Source: CAIYUC01 sp963682005 (GTDB taxonomy: Bacteria > Bacteroidota > Bacteroidia > Bacteroidales > FEN-979). Taken from it: a stretch of 64,000 nucleotides of DNA. Where the stretch lies: contig OY820914.1 of assembly GCA_963682005.1 (NCBI GenBank), positions 620,001 to 684,000 on the forward strand, read 5' to 3'. Below are positions 8,972 to 16,842 of this stretch, piece by piece. A program made the translations under genes and the position numbers. Each line of letters opens with the position of its first letter. The stretch's first letter is position 1. Below the pieces are notes generated by a model. It worked only from the letters and a program-made list of their open reading frames with translations. It did not search any database and had not been told where the DNA came from.

Positions 8972-9388
8972 ATGCTAAGGATTCGTGAAAATCAATTTGA
9001 AGCTTTCTTACCAGTAAATGATCGGAAAATTACTGACTTTATTATAAATCATTTAATAAAAGAAAGTCAAGATCTCATTGATAGAATTCCATATGATTCC
9101 TTAAAAGTTATGGTAACTAATGGAATCGCACGAGCAAAAAAATATAATCTTAGTTCTCTAGCTGATATAGCAGGATTTGTAAGTATAATGTTTGAGATTG
9201 CACCGAATTTTGATGAAATACCCGAAATCCAATATGCATTAACAGATGAAAGTATACCACAAAATAAGCGTTTTTCACAGTTGTTCGAAAGAAGATTCGA
9301 TAGTGCTTGGGAACTTGCTGCCGATTTAAATGATGATAGTGCCAGAGCGTCAGCGTGGTTCCCGGAACTTTTAACTGAAGAAGAATAA
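8972..9388 (+). CDS. Small T6SS-associated protein, possible effector adaptor
   Basis: The 138-residue protein begins MLRIRENQFEAF and continues with a helical pattern (FIINHLIKE, GIARAKKYNLSSLADIAGF, then SIMFEIAPNFDE). It resembles a short, unnamed family that I know from proteobacterial T6SS loci, where it typically starts with an IRxEQ-type motif and lies between spike genes and effectors. I infer an adaptor or chaperone role from position: it lies between the PAAR gene and the nuclease gene, only 5 bp from the latter. The region becomes clearly more A+T-rich here than in the core genes. No catalytic motif is visible. Confidence 0.5.
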   Translation: MLRIRENQFEAFLPVNDRKITDFIINHLIKESQDLIDRIPYDSLKVMVTNGIARAKKYNLSSLADIAGFVSIMFEIAPNFDEIPEIQYALTDESIPQNKRFSQLFERRFDSAWELAADLNDDSARASAWFPELLTEEE

Positions 9389-9393
9389 CCTTT

Positions 9394-10278
9394 ATGGGCA
9401 AAGAATTAATTACCAACTCGCCTGAGATTCAGAGAATAGAGAAAAACATCCTCTCATTAAATAAGGATCTGGCATTTCAACTAGCTCAAACTACAGTTGA
9501 TACTGCTGGCATTTTTGATCCATCACCAGTTTCTGATATAATTGGTGCAGGAATGAGCCTTTATTCAGGTGACATTGTTGGAACAGGGTTATCATTAATA
9601 TCAATAATCCCTTATGCTGGGGATGCAATTGGGAAAACATCAAAAGGAGCTCGCGTTTTAAAGAAAATAAAGGCTCTTAAAAACCGTATTGAATCTGCAG
9701 TTTCTGCTTTAAATTTAGCTAAAAAATTGGCCCGAAAAAAAGCTACAGCAGCAGTTAGGGCTAAACGAAAGGCAGAAGCAGCAAAAAATGCAGCAAACGA
9801 ATTGAAATGTAAAAATTGTGATCTTATTGGAGGTAAAAAATTCGGTTCCCAATCACCTTTAGAAGGAAGTAATGGGAGTTGGAAGGGAGGAGAAAGAGCA
9901 AATTCAAATTGGTACCCAGATCCAAAAACGGAAACCGGGCAAGAGGTTTTAAAAGCTACAGGTGGCAAACCAATTAATTTTAAGGAAGGATACCCTGATT
10001 TTTCTCCTTATGCAATGGATATAGGTGGAGGGAAAAAAGCACGATTTGAAATAGAAATGCAGGGAAATACAACAAGTGACATGAAAAATGCTAGAGATGC
10101 GATGAGAAGAGAATTAAAGGATCCAAATTGGCCGGGTGTTAAAGGAAGAAATGCTCCAGAAGGCTGGACATGGCATCACAATGAAGATGGAATAACAATG
10201 GAACTTATACCATCAGATCTTAATAATAATATCCCACATTCTGGTGGGGAATCTTTAGTCAATGATCCAGGATTTTAA
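9394..10278 (+). CDS. Predicted T6SS effector: WHH-type HNH/endonuclease VII nuclease
   Basis: The 294-residue protein has three parts. The N-terminal third contains a hydrophobic pre-toxin segment (about 35-80: DPSPVSDIIGAGMSLYSGD, then SLISIIPYAGDAIGK), common in polymorphic toxins. A Lys/Ala-rich helix follows and ends in a CKNC pair. The C-terminal domain carries the WHH signature at 260-262 in the context GWTWHHNEDGITMELIP and finishes HSGG, typical of the HNH/ENDO VII superfamily with conserved WHH. Such domains cut DNA in the target cell. The next gene is a SUKH protein, the usual partner type for such nucleases. No signal peptide is present, as expected for cargo loaded in the cytoplasm. 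Catalytic activity is inferred from motif. Confidence 0.82.
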   Translation: MGKELITNSPEIQRIEKNILSLNKDLAFQLAQTTVDTAGIFDPSPVSDIIGAGMSLYSGDIVGTGLSLISIIPYAGDAIGKTSKGARVLKKIKALKNRIESAVSALNLAKKLARKKATAAVRAKRKAEAAKNAANELKCKNCDLIGGKKFGSQSPLEGSNGSWKGGERANSNWYPDPKTETGQEVLKATGGKPINFKEGYPDFSPYAMDIGGGKKARFEIEMQGNTTSDMKNARDAMRRELKDPNWPGVKGRNAPEGWTWHHNEDGITMELIPSDLNNNIPHSGGESLVNDPGF

Positions 10279-10290
10279 TTTGGAAAATCT

Positions 10291-10767
10291 ATGAAATTAG
10301 AAATGCTCTCAATTGGGCCACCACTTACTTCAGAACAAATACTTGCTGTCGAGAAAGTAATTAAAGAAAAATTACCACCGGAGTATAAGGAATTCCTACT
10401 TCAATATAACGGCGGGGCTCCTTATCCAAATTGGTTTAAAATCCAGTGGGAGGGGCAATATTGGGCTCTTGGGCAGGAGTTTGGAATTATCGAATATTTT
10501 CTTTCAATTTATGCAGATCGGCCTGCTGAATTTTTTCACTACTATAAAATATTTAATGGCCGAATTCCAAGTGATACAATTGCTATTGGTTTCGACCCTG
10601 GTGGAAATCTGATATTACTCGGAAAAGGTAAAGCAAATTATGGGAAAGTTTTTTTCTGGATGCATAGCTATGAGACTAATGAAGAAATGGAGTCCGATTA
10701 CAGCAATGTAGGGTTCATTGCTAATAGCTTTAATGAATTTATTGATTCACTATTCCCAGAATTATGA
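10291..10767 (+). CDS. SUKH/SMI1-KNR4 family immunity protein
   Basis: The 158-residue protein shows the SMI1/KNR4 (SUKH-1) pattern: PLTSEQILAVEKVIKEKLPPEYKEFLLQYNGG near the N-terminus (the LPxxYxxFLxxxNGG core, residues about 25-45), then a central IPSDTIAIGFDPGGNLI block and a C-terminal acidic helix ending in FNEFIDSLF. SUKH proteins neutralise nuclease toxins in the producing cell by direct binding. It begins 12 bp after the WHH nuclease and overlaps the next gene by 4 bp, so it is almost certainly the nuclease's cognate immunity protein. Cytoplasmic, no signal peptide. Confidence 0.85.
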   Translation: MKLEMLSIGPPLTSEQILAVEKVIKEKLPPEYKEFLLQYNGGAPYPNWFKIQWEGQYWALGQEFGIIEYFLSIYADRPAEFFHYYKIFNGRIPSDTIAIGFDPGGNLILLGKGKANYGKVFFWMHSYETNEEMESDYSNVGFIANSFNEFIDSLFPEL

Positions 10768-11543
10768 TGTCCAGAATTTTCGAGATAGTAAAGCCTGTTT
10801 ATATCGAGAACTGGAATGCAAGTTTAAAAGAATTAACTATTTCACAAACAGACATCCCACTCTCTTTTGATGAAACCCTTGCCTTAGGACAGGCAAATAA
10901 AGATTTCAGTAAATGGTTTTGGGGTGGTCCAGTTGGATCGCTCGATAATCTTAGAAATAGAATTAATGAAGCCTTGAAATATTACCCGGATGGTGCATTT
11001 GTGCGTTTGGGATCACGTAGTGGTAAGGATTCAAGCTATGCTTCAAACCATGGCTTAAAAATTACTGATGGTAATGCCGCTGTCAGAATGTTAACGGAAG
11101 ACACTTATAGGATAGCCTATGATTTGCGTTTAGCCTTGCAAAATAATTATTTGCCACATGTTTTTATTCGACAGTGGTATGAAATACCTCCTTGGGCCGA
11201 ATTCCGATGTTTTATGAAAAACGGTAATCTATTGGGTATTTCTCAATATAATTGTAAGGACACGAATCAGTTTCCCCAAATTTGTCAGTATGAAGAAAAA
11301 TTAAAGAGCGCTATTTTTACCTTTTTTGAGGAGTTTAAAAGTAAAGTCAGATTAAATGAGGTTATATTCGATGTTTTTGTATTACTCAGTGAATTAAACA
11401 GCAACATTTCTGTAAATGTAATACTTTTGGAGTTGAACCCTTTTTTTTCTAAGACCGACCCATGTTTATTTACTTGGTCAAATAATGGAGATTTTGATGG
11501 ATCCTTTCGCTATATTAAATGCTTGTCTAAAAAACATGGTTAA
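10764..11543 (+). CDS. CDC123/D123-like ATP-grasp family protein
   Basis: The 259-residue protein overlaps the immunity gene by 4 bp, so they are translationally coupled. It shows the order of motifs of the eukaryotic CDC123 (D123) family: FVRLGSRSGKDS (residues 79-90, Lys88 as likely nucleotide-binding lysine), RQWYEIPPWAEFRCFM with E146-F-R-C-F150, GISQYN soon after, VIFDVFV with Asp203, and LLELNPF with Glu223 and Asn225 (the metal-binding tail of ATP-grasp enzymes). CDC123 assists eIF2 assembly in eukaryotes; bacterial relatives belong to the ATP-grasp fold and are suspected to act in conflict systems. Here it could modify the toxin or immunity protein, or be a second effector or immunity factor. 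Fold is fairly sure; role is not. Confidence 0.65.
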   Translation: MMSRIFEIVKPVYIENWNASLKELTISQTDIPLSFDETLALGQANKDFSKWFWGGPVGSLDNLRNRINEALKYYPDGAFVRLGSRSGKDSSYASNHGLKITDGNAAVRMLTEDTYRIAYDLRLALQNNYLPHVFIRQWYEIPPWAEFRCFMKNGNLLGISQYNCKDTNQFPQICQYEEKLKSAIFTFFEEFKSKVRLNEVIFDVFVLLSELNSNISVNVILLELNPFFSKTDPCLFTWSNNGDFDGSFRYIKCLSKKHG

Positions 11544-11677
11544 CAACAATTTAATTCAAAATGAGTATTAGTCATGCTATAAAAGTTATCTACGTTAACA
11601 CATAATCGTAAGAATTTGGGAAATTTTTTTATGTAGAAATTGTTCAAGAATATATTTCCCCCCATATTAATAATAAA

Positions 11678-12217
11678 ATGACCCATTTGATCCAGTATAT
11701 CATACTCGACGCAGCCCGCATGGAATCCGAAATTGACAGGGCCAAAGAGATGAACCCCTGTTTCGTTTCCCTGTATCGTGGCGAACCCGAAGAGAATTTA
11801 GCTTCTGTTGCACCGTATTTATTCACTGCTGAAAGAAACTCAGACTTTGAACATTGGTACTTCGAAAAAGGCTGGGGCGATTCATGGGGTATCCTGGTTC
11901 ATTCACAGGAGAACATGAAAAAACTCCACAAGCATTTCAGAAGGTTCCTGATGGTTAAAACCGAAGATGGCGAAGAACTCTATTTCCGCTTCTATGATCC
12001 CAGGGTGCTCAGGATCTTTCTCCCCACATGTGACAACGCACAACTCAAAGAGTTTTTTGGCCCGGTCGATTGTTTCATCTGTGAAGACGAAAACCCCGAT
12101 TTTGGAATTCTTTTCTCATTAAAAGATGGAGTGCTTATGACTGAAAAAATCTCAAAGGAACAAGTAATGGCTTATGAACTACCCAAGAAGCTTAAACGAT
12201 TCTCCTTCTTTGGCTGA
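11678..12217 (+). CDS. DUF4123 T6SS effector adaptor (Tap/TEC-like), copy 1
   Basis: The 179-residue protein fits DUF4123: it opens IQYIILDAARM and has a GWGDSWGILV segment, then YFRFYDPRVLRIFLPT, a strongly diagnostic motif of this family, and an EFFGPVDCFICED segment. DUF4123 adaptors recruit a specific effector to VgrG or PAAR and are normally encoded just before that effector. Downstream on the same strand, beyond an oppositely oriented HU-like gene, lies the PAAR-TTR/protease pair; upstream lies the nuclease module. Which one it loads is uncertain. A paralogue with about the same length is at 15764-16285. Base composition returns to that of the core genes here, unlike the preceding three genes. 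Confidence 0.85.
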   Translation: MTHLIQYIILDAARMESEIDRAKEMNPCFVSLYRGEPEENLASVAPYLFTAERNSDFEHWYFEKGWGDSWGILVHSQENMKKLHKHFRRFLMVKTEDGEELYFRFYDPRVLRIFLPTCDNAQLKEFFGPVDCFICEDENPDFGILFSLKDGVLMTEKISKEQVMAYELPKKLKRFSFFG

Positions 12218-12430
12218 TTTGATCAAAGCTACTGTTCATTCCCCAGGTTTCATCCTTCATTTCTCCCAATATATCCGTTCATTTAGTTATTCAGTGTACA
12301 CCTTTTGTATAGATTGGTGTACACTACCCATATATAATAGTGTACACTATTTTTTTTCAACAGTGTACACTGTTTGATCGAATTCAAAGGGCATTTACAC
12401 TGAATGAACAGAACAAGCTGGTCGATCTGA
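12218..12430. other. Convergent intergenic region
   Basis: This 213-bp stretch lies between the stop of the DUF4123 gene and the stop of the HU-like gene, which face each other. It holds the phased GTGTACAC array. A 67-codon frame that runs into it is non-coding in character and is not called. Confidence 0.6.
12294..12370. repeat. Four GTGTACAC palindromes with exact 23-bp period
   Basis: The 8-bp palindrome GTGTACAC occurs at 12294-12301, 12317-12324, 12340-12347 and 12363-12370, each start exactly 23 bp from the last. The two distal copies extend to AGTGTACACT. The 15-bp spacers differ in sequence but are A/T-rich. The regular phase indicates binding sites for a multimeric protein rather than chance. 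The array lies between two converging genes, so it is not in an obvious promoter. Confidence 0.85.
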
Positions 12431-12820
12431 CTATCTTTTCCCCGATTTCTCTACATCTATCAGGTTTATCTTCTGCCTGAATTCTTTTCCGGGCCGGTAA
12501 ATCAGCTTCTTCCCTTTGACCTTGTGCATGGTCACATCCTTTGCATTCTTGCACCCCTCCCCCTTCAGCATGATCCGGAAGGTGCCGAATTCACGCAGAT
12601 CTACAATGCACCCGTCACTCAGAAAGTGGTGGAGGCCGTCCATGAGGGCACTAAGGGAAGCAACAACATTGGTCCGACCTACGTGTGTAGTGTCGGCAAT
12701 ATATTCAGCAACCTCTTTCAGGCTGATTTTCTTTGCGGGAACCTGTGTCGCATAATACAATCCCGGCTCATCGGGCTTAAACGGATTCTTGATTTGAAGT
12801 GGTCTGAATTCTATACTCAT
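12431..12820 (-). CDS. HU-HIG family DNA-binding protein
   Basis: The 129-residue protein matches the Bacteroidota HU-related family (HU-HIG). It begins MSIEFRPLQIKNPFKPDEPGL, has a helical HU-like N-terminal half with SLKEVAEYIADTTHVGRTNV and LHHFLSDGCIVDLREFGTFRI, and a basic beta-arm region near KVKGKKLIYRPGKEF. HU-type proteins bend and bridge DNA; members of this subfamily are often encoded beside mobile or variable regions. The gene stands alone, opposite to the T6SS genes on both sides, and reads toward the 23-bp-phased palindrome array. It may bind that array, but this is speculation. Confidence 0.82.
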   Translation of the reverse strand: MSIEFRPLQIKNPFKPDEPGLYYATQVPAKKISLKEVAEYIADTTHVGRTNVVASLSALMDGLHHFLSDGCIVDLREFGTFRIMLKGEGCKNAKDVTMHKVKGKKLIYRPGKEFRQKINLIDVEKSGKR

Positions 12821-12983
12821 ATCAGTTTGGTTTTCTTACGAAAATAGGGAATTATAGCCATCCTATAAAACTTTTTTCCTGAACCAATATTAACCCCTGA
12901 ATTCTATCTTTTTTTATACCTTTACATAGGTTATAACCAACATATTTATTCGATTTCTATGTTTAATTCTGATTTTTATATAT
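12821..12983. other. Divergent intergenic region between HU-like and PAAR-TTR genes
   Basis: This A/T-rich 163-bp gap must contain the promoters for both the leftward HU-like gene and the rightward PAAR-TTR module. A T run (about 12909-12916) and ACCTTTACATAGGTTATAACC are seen, but no clean TAnnTTTG box could be assigned. Confidence 0.4.
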
Positions 12984-13643
12984 ATGGGTAAACCAGCAGC
13001 ACGAATCGGCGACATGCATACCTGCCCGATGGTTACGCCGGGTACCCCGCCCGTGCCGCATGTCGGCGGACCGGTAATGGGAGCCTGCGTGCCAACCGTA
13101 TTGATCGGAGGCATGCCGGCAGCCGTAATGGGAGATATGTGTACGTGCGTCGGACCTCCTGATTCGATCATGCTGGGGTCAACGGGCGTTTTTATCGGGG
13201 GAAAACCGGCCGCTCGGATGGGCGACACAACAGCTCATGGTGGTGTTATAACACTTGGCTGCCCCACTGTTCTGATCGGAGAGACCATGCCCAGCGCCTC
13301 AGCCCCCGGCGTGATGCCAATCATAGCAATGCCGGCAGCCGTTCAAGCCGGGATGCAGGCCGCCATGAAACAGAGTGCTGCCTTTGCCACAAAAGCAGCA
13401 CGAATTGAAGCATTGACCCAGGGAGCTCAAACCGGGGCTGAAAAGGTCCATGGTCATAACGACCAGGAATGCAAGGTTCAATACAAAGTCACTGACAAGA
13501 ATGGGAACCCGGCAAAAAATGTGAAATACGAAATTCAGACATCCGATGGTAAAATTGTAAAAGGAAAAACGGATAAAGGAGGGATGACCCAAACTTTATC
13601 AGGATATACCGAAGGAATGTGCTCAATATCATTCATTGATTAA
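12984..13643 (+). CDS. PAAR protein with C-terminal transthyretin-like (TTR) domain
   Basis: Residues 1-100 repeat the PAAR pattern of the protein at 8443-8913 almost exactly (PAARIGDMHTCP, GGMPAAVMGDMCTC, GGKPAARMGDTTAHGG). After an alanine-rich linker (about 100-150), a C-terminal domain of roughly 70 residues reads QYKVTDKNGNPAKNVKYEI, then GKTDKGGMTQTL and GYTEGMCSISF, which fits the TTR-type beta-sandwich found as an extension on some PAAR proteins. TTR extensions are thought to bind effectors. The next gene, a metalloprotease, starts 14 bp downstream and is the probable passenger. Confidence 0.88.
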   Translation: MGKPAARIGDMHTCPMVTPGTPPVPHVGGPVMGACVPTVLIGGMPAAVMGDMCTCVGPPDSIMLGSTGVFIGGKPAARMGDTTAHGGVITLGCPTVLIGETMPSASAPGVMPIIAMPAAVQAGMQAAMKQSAAFATKAARIEALTQGAQTGAEKVHGHNDQECKVQYKVTDKNGNPAKNVKYEIQTSDGKIVKGKTDKGGMTQTLSGYTEGMCSISFID

Positions 13644-13657
13644 CTCAGATCACTAAT

Positions 13658-15106
13658 ATGTCCCTGCCTACAATTCTTGCAGTTGCAGCTGTCGTTTTAA
13701 TTGTCGCCGTTATTGCTTATGCCGTTTACAATGCTTTATTCGGCGACAGCAGCGGTGGCGGCGGTGATGCCGGAGGCAGCGGCGGCAGCGGTAGTGGTAG
13801 CAACACGGCAATTCATGATCATTCACAGGGAGACGCCAATTGTGCCGCCTGTAAAAATGCCTCCCAGCCCGTAAATGCAACTGTTCCGGAGAAAGTATTG
13901 GTGAATTTCCGCCCGAAGGCCAACTGGAAGGGAGAATTCGGCTTCGACTGGATGAGGGAAGCTGATACAGGGATGGTGGGCGATGTTGATTACGAAACAA
14001 TCGTTGGAAAGTACGGGAATGTGTATGCGACGGAGTCAACGGCTGTATTTACCCTTGACAAAAGCAAATATGCTGTTCTAAAAGGCACAAATTACAATGC
14101 ATTCCCAATCTCATGGAAAAAAATTAGTCTCGGGAATACTTACCTTTACTCAACCGCCTGGCTGGCCTTGTTCCCAAAGGATCAATGTACCGGTAACAAT
14201 AAGAAATGCGAGGCTGAACTTGTTCTCTACAGCGAGGTATATATGAAAGAGCCTGAAATGATCCGCATTGACTACAACAAGGAATATTTTGAACTGGATA
14301 AATCGGAAGTGACCCCAAAATCACTGGGGAAAAACAATGTTCACGTCACCATTAAGTGCATCAAAGAGTTCGACACCGACCAGGAAATAAAGGTGATCCC
14401 ATTTAAAACCGGAGGTGAAGACGCGCTTGCAGGGAAATTGATGGTGCTGAAAAACAACAAGGCGAACCGCTATAAAGCAAATGTTGTTTTCGTGAAAGTG
14501 ACAACCAAGATAAATACAGTGGTCAAGAACGGAAGTACGGCCAATGAAAAGGATTTCCTTGAGAAATACTTGTTCCAGTCGCTTACATCACTGAATCTCG
14601 TGGAGGAAAGCCTGAACCTGTCTGCAGACACTAACTTTAACACAAAATACACCCTCCAGTTAAATGCAGTTTCGAAAGGGATCAATGTATATTTAGCTGA
14701 CGGAAGCAAAATACACTCGTATCTTGAAACAAAACTGAATACCCTGAAACCCGAATATACAAGCTGGTACAAAGTATTCTTTTTTGATGAGAACGGCGGA
14801 TACAACACGACAAACAGCACTACCGGGGCCGTTTCCTATACCGGCCTGAACGGCGGCGCTGCAGATATCCCCTCCAAATGCGTGGCGCTTTTTAATGGCC
14901 ACAATACGGCAACAACAACACATGAACTGCTCCACGCCATGGGGATTTACCATACTTTTGATAACGACGGATTATATGTGTACAAGATAGGCCAGACCGA
15001 GAATATCATGGATTATTCTCACCAGAGTGCCTATGGAAGCAAGACCAGGACAACACTATGGAAATGGCAATGGGATAAACTTCATGCAGCAGTAAGTAAA
15101 GAATAA
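13658..15106 (+). CDS. Predicted T6SS effector: metzincin-type zinc metalloprotease
   Basis: The 482-residue protein has an N-terminal hydrophobic segment (about 4-28), a Gly/Ser-rich linker (33-48), a large central region without clear homology, and a C-terminal protease motif: HELLHAMGIYH at 422-432, giving zinc ligands His422, His426, His432 and catalytic Glu423, with a Met-turn at Met451 in ENIMDYS. This is the metzincin arrangement. No cleavable signal is evident; the hydrophobic N-terminus may insert in the target membrane or be bound by the adaptor. It follows PAAR-TTR after 14 bp and precedes a lipoprotein gene after 10 bp, which suggests effector plus periplasmic immunity. Substrate unknown. 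Confidence 0.78.
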   Translation: MSLPTILAVAAVVLIVAVIAYAVYNALFGDSSGGGGDAGGSGGSGSGSNTAIHDHSQGDANCAACKNASQPVNATVPEKVLVNFRPKANWKGEFGFDWMREADTGMVGDVDYETIVGKYGNVYATESTAVFTLDKSKYAVLKGTNYNAFPISWKKISLGNTYLYSTAWLALFPKDQCTGNNKKCEAELVLYSEVYMKEPEMIRIDYNKEYFELDKSEVTPKSLGKNNVHVTIKCIKEFDTDQEIKVIPFKTGGEDALAGKLMVLKNNKANRYKANVVFVKVTTKINTVVKNGSTANEKDFLEKYLFQSLTSLNLVEESLNLSADTNFNTKYTLQLNAVSKGINVYLADGSKIHSYLETKLNTLKPEYTSWYKVFFFDENGGYNTTNSTTGAVSYTGLNGGAADIPSKCVALFNGHNTATTTHELLHAMGIYHTFDNDGLYVYKIGQTENIMDYSHQSAYGSKTRTTLWKWQWDKLHAAVSKE

Positions 15107-15116
15107 TTCAGGAACG

Positions 15117-15701
15117 ATGAAATATTTGGCACCAGTACTTTTTTTAATTTTCTTTCATTCATGCACCGCCCAGGTAAAAAACAACAAATCCGATATGGAA
15201 AAGTTTAACATCAGTGAATTTGAGAGTCATAAAGTCGGAGGTGAATATGTGCAGACCCTCAGTGACGGCACGGTCATCACACAATTTGGTGATTCCACCG
15301 GTTACTTTGAAAAATCTGTGCCTCCCCAGGGCTGGTTCTATCAATACAAGGAATTCTACGGCAACGGATTCCTGAAATTATCGGGATTGGCTTTTATCAG
15401 GGGAGATTACCAGGAAGGAACCTGGATCGAATATGATGAGGCCGGGAATAAAACGACTGAAACCAACTATAACAACAGTTACCACTTAACCCTTGATGAT
15501 GTGCTGAAGATACTGGATGAACGCAAAATCCCCTATTCGACCAAAGATCCGTTCTTCAAGATAACAAGGGGTCTTGTGAATGCAAAAGGCATCTGGATCG
15601 TCGAATGGAAGATCATGGATAACAGGGTGGAGCGGTTAACCATTGAGGACCCTACAAAGTCTGTAACGCAGGACTACTATTTATTCCAGGGAGATCATTG
15701 A
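15117..15701 (+). CDS. Lipoprotein, candidate immunity protein for the metalloprotease
   Basis: The 194-residue protein has a lipoprotein signal: a basic start, hydrophobic core and Cys16 in the context IFFHSC. The mature part has WIEYDEAGN, resembling the repeat strands of MORN/toxin-immunity-like proteins that end in GxWxxYxxxG, and a C-terminal domain rich in aromatic and charged residues. It begins 10 bp after the protease stop. Periplasmic lipoproteins often protect the producer against T6SS effectors delivered to the periplasm, so I infer immunity. No independent family assignment could be made. Confidence 0.6.
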   Translation: MKYLAPVLFLIFFHSCTAQVKNNKSDMEKFNISEFESHKVGGEYVQTLSDGTVITQFGDSTGYFEKSVPPQGWFYQYKEFYGNGFLKLSGLAFIRGDYQEGTWIEYDEAGNKTTETNYNNSYHLTLDDVLKILDERKIPYSTKDPFFKITRGLVNAKGIWIVEWKIMDNRVERLTIEDPTKSVTQDYYLFQGDH

Positions 15702-15763
15702 TCAGGATATGATACCTTCATCCATGACCCGGGTTTGTTTAAAAAAGAATATGTGACAAGGTA

Positions 15764-16285
15764 ATGACTCAGAACAGATACTACATATTGCTTGATGCTG
15801 CCCGGATGGGCTCTGAAATAGAAACGGCCAAAAAACTAAATCAGGACTTTGCCTCCCTGTTTCTTGGGAAAAGTGAGGAATCACTTGAAATGGTAGCTCC
15901 ATATCTCTTTACCTTCAACCTTAAATCGGAATTTGCCTCATGGTTCTTTTCCTTCGGCTGGGGAAATTCCTGGGGAATAATATTCACCTCTGCAGAAGAT
16001 ATAAACCCTTTGATTTATCATTTTCAGCAACTGCTATTTATAAAAACCAGGGATAATGGTAATTATTACTTCCGGTTTTATGACCCGCGGGTACTGAGGA
16101 AAATCCTCCCTTCTTACGGAGGCAAGCAATTAAGTGAGTTTTTTGGCGCCATCACCCGGTTCATTTGCGAGGATGAAACACCGGGCCGGGGCCTGGTTTT
16201 TTCGCTTTTTGATAATGTTTTGAGAACGGAGATACTATCGTCAGAACAACATCTGGACATTTTTAAAAATCTCATAATTGATTAA
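15764..16285 (+). CDS. DUF4123 T6SS effector adaptor, copy 2
   Basis: The 173-residue protein is a paralogue of the adaptor at 11678-12217. Shared blocks, in order, are ILLDAARM, GWGNSWGI, YYFRFYDPRVLRKILPS and SEFFGAITRFICEDE. The 62-bp gap before it separates it from the protease module, and the next genes are a lipoprotein and a small M15-like peptidase. By the usual order (adaptor before effector), it probably serves that peptidase. The gene ends 33 bp before the lipoprotein. Confidence 0.85.
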   Translation: MTQNRYYILLDAARMGSEIETAKKLNQDFASLFLGKSEESLEMVAPYLFTFNLKSEFASWFFSFGWGNSWGIIFTSAEDINPLIYHFQQLLFIKTRDNGNYYFRFYDPRVLRKILPSYGGKQLSEFFGAITRFICEDETPGRGLVFSLFDNVLRTEILSSEQHLDIFKNLIID

Positions 16286-16318
16286 CTTTACCATTGTAAA
16301 TCAAAACAAGGAGGGCTT

Positions 16319-16792
16319 ATGAAATATTTCCGACTGGTTGCCTGGTCATTCCTGGTTATCTTTATGATTGGTTGCAATAATCAATCTTCCAAAACAGAAG
16401 CATGGACAAACCCGCTGGTCATATCCATTTCGGATCTCAAGGGAGAATTCATGCCTGATGCAGGAAATGGCACATTCGACTTTTCGCTAAAACTATCCCT
16501 GGATAGCCTGATTCAAAAATATGATCAGAATACCATCCCCGATACGCTGGTGAAATACCTGGACGATACTACCTTATCGAAATCTGTCTTTCAGGGGAAA
16601 CCAGTCATGACAGGAGTTATTTCTTTTGAAGCACTATCCTTGCTCATATACTATGAACCAACCGATGAAAAAGGCGATGTTGCAATGAAGTGGCCGGGAT
16701 TTATCAGGCCCGATGCTGGAGTAGCGGAATTGAAAGCAGCCAAAGAAGCCTGGCAAAAAGTATTGGCATCAAATACATTCAAGCGTTTATAA
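16319..16792 (+). CDS. Lipoprotein, candidate immunity protein for the M15-like effector
   Basis: The 157-residue protein has a lipoprotein signal with Cys19 in IFMIGC, after which the mature protein is soluble. A strong purine-rich AAGGAGGG at 16308-16315 lies 3 nt before the ATG, which is unusual for this phylum, where Shine-Dalgarno sites are mostly absent. It sits directly before the small peptidoglycan peptidase gene (50 bp). A periplasmic lipoprotein next to a cell-wall effector is the usual immunity arrangement in T6SS. No known family was recognised. Confidence 0.58.
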   Translation: MKYFRLVAWSFLVIFMIGCNNQSSKTEAWTNPLVISISDLKGEFMPDAGNGTFDFSLKLSLDSLIQKYDQNTIPDTLVKYLDDTTLSKSVFQGKPVMTGVISFEALSLLIYYEPTDEKGDVAMKWPGFIRPDAGVAELKAAKEAWQKVLASNTFKRL

Positions 16793-16842
16793 ATCTGAAT
16801 TTCACGAATCATGTTTAACCTGTTATCTAAAAAAGAACAGCA

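Noticed and set aside
8972..11543. Prophage or integron cassette
   Set aside because: No integrase, attachment site or phage genes; A+T-rich cargo genes fit a T6SS effector cassette better.
12294..12370. GTGTACAC array as a CRISPR
   Set aside because: The repeats are 8 bp, spacers 15 bp, only four units and no cas genes; not a CRISPR array.
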